A stretch of 25,589 bases of DNA from an uncultured Bacilli bacterium (GTDB lineage Bacteria; Bacillota_I; Bacilli_A; RF39; UBA660): positions 1-25,589 of the forward strand of contig CALVJC010000061.1 in NCBI GenBank assembly GCA_944331945.1. The letters run 5' to 3'. This document shows, piece after piece, positions 1 to 5,960 of this stretch; the first letter of the stretch is position 1, and every line of letters begins with the position of its first letter. Under the pieces are notes generated by a model. The model had not been told where the DNA came from. It did not search any database and saw only the letters and a program-made list of their open reading frames with translations. The position numbers and the translations under genes are program-made.

Positions 1-208
1 CATCTGACATAGGTAGAGCATTGGTAAGATTAATACCATTTGTATCTTCCGTATATTCCATCGTAATAGTACCGGTGGTGATCGTATTTACTTTTTCTCC
101 TGTTTTACTATAAGAGAAAGCTGCGAATGAAACACCTACCACTGCAACTACTAAAATTGCTACTCCTAATACAGAAAGCAACACTTGTTTTGATGAATTC
201 TCTTTCAT
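1..208 (-). CDS. SipW/TasA-type secreted protein, paralogue 3 (3' end beyond window)
   Basis: Only the first 69 codons are in the window; the gene runs off the left edge. The N-terminus has a short lysine-containing head, then a hydrophobic segment (about residues 9-30) ending in VGVSFAAF, then a YSKTGEKVNTITTG stretch. The two upstream paralogues carry the same layout. The AAF motif after the hydrophobic core, followed by a T(T/A)GTI-type strand, resembles TasA/CalY-type proteins that are exported and trimmed by the signal peptidase SipW. The start is the ATG at 206-208, with GGAGG 8 bases upstream. It is separated from paralogue 2 by a terminator and a candidate promoter, so it is probably a separate transcription unit. 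The functional role (matrix fibre or surface protein) is inferred from the family only. Confidence 0.75.
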   Translation of the reverse strand, partial: MKENSSKQVLLSVLGVAILVVAVVGVSFAAFSYSKTGEKVNTITTGTITMEYTEDTNGINLTNALPMSD

Positions 209-228
209 TTTCTATCCTCCTTAGTTTT

Positions 229-257
229 AATATACCAATTTTTTAATCTTTTGAAAA
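229..257 (-). promoter_or_regulatory. Candidate sigma-A promoter for paralogue 3
   Basis: On the minus strand a -35-like TTCAAA (252-257), a 17-base spacer and a -10-like TATATT (229-234) lie 20 bases before the ATG at 208. The match to consensus is 4/6 and 5/6. It follows the terminator of the preceding gene, which supports a separate transcription start, but the region is AT-rich and chance matches are easy. Confidence 0.35.
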
Positions 258-310
258 GAGTTTTTTTCATTTCATCCTTATTCTTTGTATTTTTTGATTT
301 AATTATACAT

Positions 311-347
311 AAAAAAAGAACATCTTTTTTTAGATGTCCTTTTTTTG
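311..347 (-). terminator. Rho-independent terminator after paralogue 2
   Basis: Directly after the stop codon at 348-350 the minus strand reads an 8-bp stem (GGACATCT / AGATGTTC, one G-U pair) with an A-rich loop and a run of seven T residues. The other strand also has a T-run after the stem, so it could work in both directions. Confidence 0.85.
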
Positions 348-971
348 TTATTCCGCTGCCTTTCCATAAACATTTACTCTTAGCTTATAAGTTTCTTGTT
401 CATCAGGTAAGCGATAGTTTTCATCAATCCACATTCTTAAACGATAAGAACGGATTTCAGGCTCAGTGAAATAATCTATTTTTAAAATGTATTGATCAAG
501 AGGTGCACCAGTATTAATATTATCGGCTTCTTCTACTTTACTTAAATTTGAAATTAAAGTAGGAGTTAAGACAGCAGTTTCGCTGCTATCGTTGATATTT
601 GTTAAATAAACTTTGACTGCACTATCTGGTAGTGTGCTATCTGCTTCTTTCGTAGCTGTGATAGCATAATTGATAACGGTTGGACTATATACGGTAGCAC
701 TAACATTAAAATCAAAGTATTGTTCTTTATCTGTTTCCATTCCAGATAAAGCCATTCCAGCAGCGTCACTCATTGGAAAACTATCTACAAGATTAATTCC
801 GTTTGTTACTTCGTTATAACTCATAACGATACTTCCTGTGGTAATAGTATTTACTCTTTCACCTATTTTGGAATAACGAAAAGCGGCGAATGATACTCCT
901 ACAACAGCTAATATTAAAATAATTACTCCTAAAATTGCTAGGATCATTTGTTTTGATGGTTTTTCTTTCAT
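348..971 (-). CDS. SipW/TasA-type secreted protein, paralogue 2
   Basis: A 207-residue protein with a short positive head (MKEKPSK), one hydrophobic segment at about residues 9-31 and a VGVSFAAF motif that looks like a SipW-type signal peptide end. The rest is a predicted beta-rich ectodomain (TTGSIVMSYNE near the start, YRLRMWIDENY and YKLRVNVYGKA near the end). No LPXTG anchor, lipobox or catalytic motif is visible. It is about half identical by eye to the gene just upstream (988-1602) and shares its N-terminus with the gene downstream. A strong AGGAGG ribosome site precedes the ATG, and only 16 bases separate it from paralogue 1, so the two are probably co-transcribed and end at the terminator at 311-347. 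TasA-family members form matrix fibres, and some relatives (camelysin/CalY) were described as peptidases. Which applies here is unknown. Confidence 0.8.
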   Translation of the reverse strand: MKEKPSKQMILAILGVIILILAVVGVSFAAFRYSKIGERVNTITTGSIVMSYNEVTNGINLVDSFPMSDAAGMALSGMETDKEQYFDFNVSATVYSPTVINYAITATKEADSTLPDSAVKVYLTNINDSSETAVLTPTLISNLSKVEEADNINTGAPLDQYILKIDYFTEPEIRSYRLRMWIDENYRLPDEQETYKLRVNVYGKAAE

Positions 972-987
972 TGTTTCCTCCTTCTAA

Positions 988-1602
988 TTAAGCAGCAGCG
1001 GCTTTACCATAGACATTTACTCTAAGTTTATAAGATTGTGAAGTTGATAAGCTGGTATAATCATCTGCTACCCACATCCTTAAACGATAAGTATTTGACG
1101 TTGTACTATTTGCAGTACTAGATTTTAAAATATATTGCCCTGCTGGAGCGCCAGTACTTGTAGTATGAGAAGAAGTAGTCGTTGTTAATTCTGATACTTT
1201 GGTTGGTTCTAATTCTTCTACGTCACTTCCACTCGTCCGATTGGTTAAATATACTTTTACAGCGGTATCTGGCAGAGTGCTACCACTTTCTTTGCTAGCC
1301 GTGATCACATAATTAATGGTTGTGACTCCTTGAACAGTTGTTGCTACTGTAAAATCAAAATATTGGTTCGTTCCAGAGAGAGCTTTTCCAGTGGTATCGG
1401 TAGTAGGAAGCGCATTGGTTAAATTAATTACATTTGAAGTTTCATTGTAAGACATGCTAATTTGACCAGTCGTCAATGAATTGACTTTCGTTCCTGTTTT
1501 ACTGTAACTAAACGCAGCATAACTGACACCAACAATTGCTATTACTAGAACAATAATTCCTACCGCAATTAGTATTATTTGTTTTTCTGTACCTTTTTTC
1601 AT
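988..1602 (-). CDS. SipW/TasA-type secreted protein, paralogue 1
   Basis: A 204-residue protein with the same plan as its neighbour: KKGTEK head, hydrophobic segment at about residues 9-31, VGVSYAAF, then TTGQISMSYNETSN. The ectodomain is rich in Thr, Ser and Val and ends YKLRVNVYGKAAAA. There are no cysteines, so no disulphides. It is the first gene of a two-gene unit (16-bp gap to paralogue 2). The ATG at 1602 follows GAGAGGATAGAAA. A weak -10-like TAATAT preceded by TG lies about 20 bases upstream, so a promoter in the 69-bp gap after tatD is plausible but not clear. No dedicated SipW signal peptidase gene is in the window; it would be expected to lie to the left. Family placement comes from the signal-peptide pattern and overall architecture, not from a catalytic signature. 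Confidence 0.8.
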   Translation of the reverse strand: MKKGTEKQIILIAVGIIVLVIAIVGVSYAAFSYSKTGTKVNSLTTGQISMSYNETSNVINLTNALPTTDTTGKALSGTNQYFDFTVATTVQGVTTINYVITASKESGSTLPDTAVKVYLTNRTSGSDVEELEPTKVSELTTTTSSHTTSTGAPAGQYILKSSTANSTTSNTYRLRMWVADDYTSLSTSQSYKLRVNVYGKAAAA

Positions 1603-1671
1603 TTTCTATCCTCTCTTATATATTAACATTAGCATGAAACAGAAGGAAAAACAAGATAAAAATTTTAAGAT

Positions 1672-2421
1672 CTAAAGGTTGAAAAGGGTCTTGGCATTAT
1701 AACTAGTTATTTTTTCTACTTCTTCTAAAGACACTTTTTTTACTGCTGCAATAGTACTGGCAATAATCGGAATGTTTTTGGAAGAATTTTGCGTTCCACG
1801 ATATGGCTCTGGTGCTAAGTAAGGACTATCTGTTTCTAGTACTATTTTTTCTAGTGGGATTTCTTCTAATGTTTTTTTTAAATTGCTATTTTTAAAGGTC
1901 ACTACTCCACCAATGCCTAAGTAAAAGCCTAGTTTTATATATATTTTGGCGGTTTCGATACTGCCACTAAAACAATGCATAATTCCCTTTACTTTGTATT
2001 TTTTTAAAATATTTATGGTATCTTCGGTGGCATCTCTAGAATGAATGACAACAGGAAGATGATATTTTATAGCCAATTCTAATTGATTTTGAAATAATTC
2101 TTGTTGCTTGTTCTTATTGTCTTTTCGATAATGATAGTCTAAACCAATTTCACCAATTCCAATTACCTTTTGGCAAGATAATTTTTCTTCTAATGATTTT
2201 AAATCTTCTTTGGTTATCATTTCTGCTTCTTCGGGATGATAACCGATTGTTGCATACACTTCTTGATATTGATTGGCTAGTTGTAAAGTTTCTTCCATAT
2301 CCTCTTTATTACAACCAGATATAACAATGAGTGGTACCCCAGCTTCTTTATTTGCTTGAATCACTTTATTTATGTCTTCATAGTCTTTTTTACTTAAATG
2401 ACAATGCGTATCAATAAACAT
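1672..2421 (-). CDS. tatD: TatD-family metal-dependent DNase
   Basis: A 249-residue amidohydrolase-fold nuclease of the TatD family, thought to act in the cytoplasm as a 3'-5' exonuclease or in DNA damage processing. Metal ligands are visible in order: THCHL at residues 5-9, the GEIGLDYH glutamate, VVIHSRDA, GIMHCFSG and the ETDSPYLAP aspartate. A longer reading starting at 2481 is possible in frame, but the ATG at 2421 gives the canonical MFIDTHCHL start and has a good AAGGTGAT ribosome site, so it is preferred. metG-tatD proximity is the Bacillus order (metS-yabD); here a small membrane-protein gene sits between them. The gene probably shares the promoter at 2705-2733 with that small gene. 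Confidence 0.95.
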   Translation of the reverse strand: MFIDTHCHLSKKDYEDINKVIQANKEAGVPLIVISGCNKEDMEETLQLANQYQEVYATIGYHPEEAEMITKEDLKSLEEKLSCQKVIGIGEIGLDYHYRKDNKNKQQELFQNQLELAIKYHLPVVIHSRDATEDTINILKKYKVKGIMHCFSGSIETAKIYIKLGFYLGIGGVVTFKNSNLKKTLEEIPLEKIVLETDSPYLAPEPYRGTQNSSKNIPIIASTIAAVKKVSLEEVEKITSYNAKTLFNL

Positions 2422-2467
2422 CAAATCACCTTCATAGTTTGCATTATAACGAAAAAAATGATACTTT

Positions 2468-2653
2468 TCAAGAAGTACCATTTTTATTTTTCCGCCTATA
2501 CAAAAGAAATAAACGTATCATACAAATTGTTAAACAAACAAAGTAAAACTTATCAAGTAAATTATCACCCTTTACCGCAAAGAAGGCAATTACAGCATAG
2601 AATAGCAAAAACATCACTTTCGCTATACTTAACTTTTTGATCCATTGTACCAT
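2468..2653 (-). CDS. Small two-helix membrane protein, unknown function
   Basis: A 61-residue protein not recognised as a known family. It has two hydrophobic segments (about residues 12-27 and 35-51) separated by a KGDNLLDK loop, and a strongly basic C-terminus (YRRKNKN), so a membrane hairpin with the basic tail inside is likely. The ATG at 2653 has an AAGGAAAGG ribosome site, and a promoter candidate follows the metG terminator. The stop lies 47 bases before the tatD start, so the two genes are probably co-transcribed. Clean start signals and position argue that it is real; short length and lack of a family keep the confidence moderate. Confidence 0.6.
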   Translation of the reverse strand: MVQWIKKLSIAKVMFLLFYAVIAFFAVKGDNLLDKFYFVCLTICMIRLFLLYRRKNKNGTS

Positions 2654-2704
2654 TTCTTTTTCCTTTCCTTAACTACCCTTCTTTTCCTTCGGTCCTACCC
2701 TTTG

Positions 2705-2733
2705 AATATAACAGTATTAAAAGAAAAAGTCAC
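2705..2733 (-). promoter_or_regulatory. Candidate promoter of the small membrane gene-tatD unit
   Basis: The minus strand shows GTGACT (2728-2733), exactly 17 bases, then TATATT (2705-2710). The -35 lies inside the 3' arm of the metG terminator, so termination and re-initiation would overlap. Matches are 4/6 and 5/6. Confidence 0.4.
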
Positions 2734-2750
2734 TTCGAAAGTAGACTTTT
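2718..2750 (-). terminator. Rho-independent terminator after metG
   Basis: Starting 16 bases past the metG stop, the minus strand can fold an 11-bp stem (AAAAGTC...ACTT with AAGT...GACTTTT, one bulged C and one G-U pair) with a 3-base loop, followed by a T-rich tail. Confidence 0.75.
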
Positions 2751-2766
2751 CTTTGCTTGTTTACAC

Positions 2767-4317
2767 TTATTTTACAGACAATTCAGTGTCAAAGAACTTT
2801 TCCTTATCAATTCGCGCGAATAGCATTTTCGCTTCTTGTAACTGATAGTGATTTTTTAGATTGAACTGTTCGCTTTGGTCTTCCGTGTTCAATTGCCGTA
2901 AAATTTCCGCACTCGTTTCTGGTAAAAAAGGAGCTAGTTTAATGGCACATACGCGGATCGATTCTAATAAATGATAAAGAACGGTTTCTAAGCGATCTTT
3001 TTTGGTCTCATCTTTTGCTAAGATCCAAGGTGTTGTTTCATCAATATATTTATTACTTGTTCTTAGGACATCGAAAATGCAACTGATGCTTTCTGCTACT
3101 TCTAGATGTTCCATCTTTGCTTCAATTCTATTTCTTAATTCATTTATTTGCGTTATGAGCTCTTGATCGATTGTTTCTTGTTTTTCCTTATATTCTATTT
3201 TACGATCAAAATATTTGGCAGCCATAGAAATCGTGCGTTGAACAAGATTTCCTAAGACATTGGCTAAATCGCCATTAATACGATCGATTAATAATTCGTA
3301 TGTAATGTTGCCATCGCTTGCGAAAGGTATTTCATGAAGAAGGTAATAACGAACGGCATCCACTCCGAAGTAACGGACTAAATCATCGGCATACATAACA
3401 TTTCCTTTGGATTTACTCATTTTATCGTTACTCATTAATAACCATGGATGGCCAAATATTTGTTCTGGAAGCGGTAAATCTAGAGCCATTAAGAGAATAG
3501 GCCAATAAATTGTGTGAAAACGTAAGATGTCTTTTCCAATTAAATGAAGATTGGCAGGCCATAATTTTTGAAATTGCTCCTTACTTCCATCCGGATCATA
3601 ACCAATAAAGGTAATATAATTTGTCAAGGCATCAATCCAAACATAAACAACGTGTTTCGAATCAAAATCTACGGGAATTCCCCATTTGAATGAGGTTCTA
3701 GAAACACAAAGATCTTGTAATCCTGGTTTCAAAAAGTTGTTAATCATTTCATTTTTGCGGGCGGCTGGTTCAATAAAATGCGGATGTGTTTCTATGTATT
3801 CCTCTAGCCTTTTTTGATATTTACTCATACGGAAGAAGTATGCTTCCTCTTTGGCTTTGGTTACTTCTCGCCCACAGTCTGGACACTTTCCGTCTTTTAA
3901 CTGACTTTCTGTAAAAAATGATTCGCAAGGAGTACAGTACCATCCCTCATATTGACCTTTATAGATATCCCCTTGATCGTATAACTTTTTAAATATTTTT
4001 TGAACTTTTTTCTCATGTTCTTTATTGGTAGTGCGAACAAATTGGTCATAACTGGTGTTCATCAAATCCCAAATTCTTTTGATTTCGGTAGCGACTTGAT
4101 CGACATATTCTTGAGGTGTAATGCCGGCTTCTTTGGCTTTTTCTTCGATTTTTTGCCCATGTTCATCGGTTCCCGTTTGAAAGAAAACATCATACCCCAT
4201 TTGTCTTTTGTAACGCGCAATCGCATCTGCTAAAACAATTTCATAGGTATTTCCAATATGAGGTTTTCCCGAAGTATAAGCAATAGCGGTTGTAATATAG
4301 TATTTTTCTTTTTCCAT
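2767..4317 (-). CDS. metG: Methionyl-tRNA synthetase, short form
   Basis: Charges tRNA-Met in the cytoplasm. The class I signatures are clear: HIGN at residues 20-23 after AYTSGKP, a zinc-type pair CTPC and CPDC near residues 129-148 in the connective peptide, and KMSKSKGN near residue 300. A helical anticodon-binding domain follows and the protein ends at residue 516. The Bacillus enzyme is about 660 residues because of an appended C-terminal tRNA-binding/dimerisation domain; that domain is absent here and the stop is followed at once by a terminator. The gene is led by a T-box (4338-4556) with an ATG specifier, so expression should rise when tRNA-Met is uncharged. spoVT lies directly upstream, tatD downstream. 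Confidence 0.97.
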   Translation of the reverse strand: MEKEKYYITTAIAYTSGKPHIGNTYEIVLADAIARYKRQMGYDVFFQTGTDEHGQKIEEKAKEAGITPQEYVDQVATEIKRIWDLMNTSYDQFVRTTNKEHEKKVQKIFKKLYDQGDIYKGQYEGWYCTPCESFFTESQLKDGKCPDCGREVTKAKEEAYFFRMSKYQKRLEEYIETHPHFIEPAARKNEMINNFLKPGLQDLCVSRTSFKWGIPVDFDSKHVVYVWIDALTNYITFIGYDPDGSKEQFQKLWPANLHLIGKDILRFHTIYWPILLMALDLPLPEQIFGHPWLLMSNDKMSKSKGNVMYADDLVRYFGVDAVRYYLLHEIPFASDGNITYELLIDRINGDLANVLGNLVQRTISMAAKYFDRKIEYKEKQETIDQELITQINELRNRIEAKMEHLEVAESISCIFDVLRTSNKYIDETTPWILAKDETKKDRLETVLYHLLESIRVCAIKLAPFLPETSAEILRQLNTEDQSEQFNLKNHYQLQEAKMLFARIDKEKFFDTELSVK

Positions 4318-4337
4318 TTTTCATCATCCTTTCCAAA

Positions 4338-4556
4338 AGAAAAAATTATTGTTCCAAAAGGACGAGTTTCCCCGCGGTACCACCTTTTTTCGCAATAATT
4401 TGCACTCTTGTTTGAACATAACGCGTTCTCCTCGGCCATACCTACCTATCGATATGACAGTTCCGAAGCCATATCCTAAAGACTTTTTTGCTTCTTTCTC
4501 ACCCTCCGAAGTCTCTTTCCTAAAAGTTCTATAGGACTCTTCATCACAACTTTTGT
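4338..4556 (-). promoter_or_regulatory. T-box riboswitch (methionine) upstream of metG
   Basis: The conserved T-box core GGTGGTACCGCGG is on the minus strand at about 4371-4383, followed by ACTCGTCC and a terminator. The stem AAATTATTG (4393-4401) can pair with CAATAATTT (4343-4351), with AAAAAGG/CCTTTT continuing the helix, then a T-run. The antiterminator would use the T-box core instead. In Stem I, AGTT...TCCTA pairs with TAGGA...AACT, leaving an internal loop with GTGATGAAGAG on the 5' side and an ATG (4470-4472) on the 3' side. ATG as specifier matches the gene it precedes. The core and terminator are certain; the fine Stem I fold was done by eye. Confidence 0.95.
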
Positions 4557-4562
4557 ATGCCT

Positions 4563-4591
4563 ATTCTAACATACTTTTTTTTATTCTTCAA
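4563..4591 (-). promoter_or_regulatory. Promoter of the metG T-box transcript
   Basis: Minus strand TTGAAG (4586-4591), 17-base spacer, TAGAAT (4563-4568) preceded by TG in the extended -10 position. The -35 overlaps the last codons of spoVT, so metG starts its own transcript immediately after spoVT. Confidence 0.65.
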
Positions 4592-5126
4592 TATATTTTC
4601 CTAAAAATTGAGCGACAATTTGGACGATCTTCTTCTCTTCTTCATTAAAAGGAAGATCATTATTATTATCAATGAGTAATACTAGTCCAATGGATTCTCC
4701 ATCCGCTAGAATCGGGAATAAAACATATTTATATTTTTCTTTTTTTGTTTCATCCATTTCTAATATTTGCTTTAACTCGATTCCTTTTTTTTCATTTTTT
4801 TCTCTCTCTAAGAGATATTCTTCTAATGTTTTAGAAATTCTTTTCCCTAGAATATCTTTTTTTAATTCTCCACTTGCAGCAATTACATTGTCCCGGTCCG
4901 TTACCAAAATATTTTTATGGATGGTATTATATACAATATCTAATAAAACTTGCGAAACTTCTGTTAAATTTCCAGAAACGGAGAATTTTTTTAATGTAAT
5001 TGCTTCATTATCCGTAAAAATTTCTAGAGATTCTCCATCTCTAATTCGTAATGTCTTTCTTATTTCTTTTGGGATGACGATTCTACCTAGGTCATCAATT
5101 CTTCTTACCACTCCTGTTGATTTCAT
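4581..5126 (-). CDS. spoVT: Stage V sporulation protein T-like regulator (AbrB + GAF-like)
   Basis: A 181-residue transcription factor. Residues 1-50 are an AbrB-type swapped-hairpin DNA-binding domain (STGVVRRIDDLGRIVIPKEI), and about residues 55-180 form a GAF-like domain ending in FNEEEKKIVQIVAQFLGKYI, the SpoVT layout. In B. subtilis SpoVT tunes sigma-G-dependent forespore genes. The ATG at 5126 is chosen over an upstream GTG at 5135 because it has the better-spaced AAGGAAGGG ribosome site and gives the canonical MKSTG start. In Bacillus, spoVT follows mfd while abrB precedes metS; here one gene sits between the mfd region and metG and fills both positions. It has its own upstream region with an inverted repeat (5187-5207). 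No separate AbrB is in the window. Confidence 0.92.
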   Translation of the reverse strand: MKSTGVVRRIDDLGRIVIPKEIRKTLRIRDGESLEIFTDNEAITLKKFSVSGNLTEVSQVLLDIVYNTIHKNILVTDRDNVIAASGELKKDILGKRISKTLEEYLLEREKNEKKGIELKQILEMDETKKEKYKYVLFPILADGESIGLVLLIDNNNDLPFNEEEKKIVQIVAQFLGKYIEE

Positions 5127-5186
5127 AAAAAGCACCCTTCCTTTTCCTAGTAGTTATTTTCTCTAATTTCGCCCATTTTATACCAT

Positions 5187-5207
5187 TTAATAAATGCTAT
5201 TTATTAA
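5187..5207. promoter_or_regulatory. Perfect inverted repeat upstream of spoVT, candidate operator
   Basis: Two 9-base arms, TTAATAAAT and ATTTATTAA, flank a GCT spacer, 61 bases before the spoVT start. Possible -10 elements sit on both sides (TATAAT, minus strand, at 5209-5214; TATAAA at 5177-5182), though neither has a good -35. AbrB-family regulators often repress their own genes, so an autoregulatory operator is a reasonable inference. AT-rich palindromes also arise by chance. Confidence 0.4.
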
Positions 5208-5254
5208 TATTATAAACTTAGGAAGTGGTATTTTTCTTTGGTAATTATTTCCAA

Positions 5255-5283
5255 TTAAAAAACTCATCAATCAAAGAGATGAG
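5255..5283 (-). terminator. Rho-independent terminator overlapping the stop of the 209-aa gene
   Basis: The minus strand has CTCATC (5278-5283) and GATGAG (5263-5268) as stem arms, a 9-base loop that contains the end of the coding sequence, then TTTTTT. The stop codon is partly inside the hairpin. Confidence 0.75.
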
Positions 5284-5896
5284 AATTTTCTTTTGTGAAT
5301 AAAAATCTTTCTGTTTGTTCTTTCATAGAATTCATTAAAATTGTATCTTTTACTAGTATTTTCATACTATAACTTTCTATGATTTGATTGGGGTAAGTTT
5401 TCTTGAAAAACTTGGTAATTTCCGTGATTACTTTTTCTTTTAAATCGGATTCTGTAAAGAAAGAAGATATATTTTTAGAAAAATTTTCTTCAATGGCTTT
5501 AGTTAGTGTTTGTTTATATTCTTTCTTTAATTGCTGATTTAACTTGAGAAAATCTTTTTTTAGTAATTTAAACATTTCTTCTTCTGATTTTTTTGTTTTC
5601 TCTAGTTCAGCTAGAAGAGCTTCTTCTCTTTTCTTACCAAGCGTTCTTACTTCTTCTTGCATTTCCTTGCGAAAGGAAGAAAGATATTGATCAAGATGTT
5701 CCATGTTTAAAATAAGCGCATTTTCTTTGGCAAAGGAAAGAAGACGCTGTTTTATCATATCCATGGTTTCTAGTGGAGGTTTCATAAAAAGAGGAAGTAA
5801 ATCATCCTCAATAAAAGCTTTGGTATTATTTAAAATTAGTTCTTTGAGGGAGCCATAATAGATTTCTTTGTGTTGCGTTAAAAGATCTTGATTCAT
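5267..5896 (-). CDS. Predicted coiled-coil protein, unknown function
   Basis: A 209-residue protein I cannot assign. It is rich in Lys, Glu and Leu. Residues about 75-145 look like a long coiled coil (repeated EEVRTLGKKREEALLAEL-type heptads), flanked by a helical N-terminal part and a C-terminal part with KVITEITKFFKK. No signal peptide, membrane helix, cysteine or catalytic motif is visible, so a soluble structural or DNA/protein-binding role is as far as one can go. It occupies the place between mfd and spoVT, which are adjacent in Bacillus. It has its own promoter (5932-5960) and terminator (5255-5283), hence a monocistronic unit. The ribosome site (AGAAAGAAG) is weak. Codon and base use match the neighbours, so there is no sign of recent transfer. 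Confidence 0.75.
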   Translation of the reverse strand: MNQDLLTQHKEIYYGSLKELILNNTKAFIEDDLLPLFMKPPLETMDMIKQRLLSFAKENALILNMEHLDQYLSSFRKEMQEEVRTLGKKREEALLAELEKTKKSEEEMFKLLKKDFLKLNQQLKKEYKQTLTKAIEENFSKNISSFFTESDLKEKVITEITKFFKKTYPNQIIESYSMKILVKDTILMNSMKEQTERFLFTKENSHLFD

Positions 5897-5931
5897 TTTT
5901 ATTCTTCTTTCTATTCTTTATCATTTCTTTT

Positions 5932-5960
5932 AGAATAGCAGGAGATTAAATTTTCGTCAA
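5932..5960 (-). promoter_or_regulatory. Promoter of the 209-aa coiled-coil gene
   Basis: Minus strand TTGACG (5955-5960, 5/6), exactly 17 bases, TATTCT (5932-5937) with TG in the extended -10 position. The -35 overlaps the mfd stop codon. An inverted repeat, CTATTCT/AGAATAG (5911-5917 and 5932-5938), includes the -10 and the expected transcript start, and could be an operator or a 5' hairpin. Confidence 0.65.

Noticed and set aside
205..277. Short leader ORF before paralogue 3, similar to the recF leader
   Set aside because: Reading it base by base, the frame does not end at the downstream start codon; the apparent overlap came from miscounting an A8 run.
2422..2481. 20-residue N-terminal extension of TatD
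   Set aside because: The ATG at 2421 has the good ribosome site and gives the canonical family start; the extension would also overlap the upstream small gene.
2398..2640. Plus-strand ORF of 80 codons across the tatD start and small membrane gene
   Set aside because: No ribosome site or family; it overlaps two minus-strand genes with clear start signals and is antisense shadow.
4672..5166. Plus-strand ORF of 164 codons opposite spoVT
   Set aside because: Antisense reading of a conserved gene; Ser/Phe-rich composition is typical of reversed AT-rich coding sequence.
5209..5214. TATAAT as the main spoVT promoter
   Set aside because: No acceptable -35 at 16-18 bases; a sporulation sigma factor may be used instead, so no promoter is called, only the inverted repeat.
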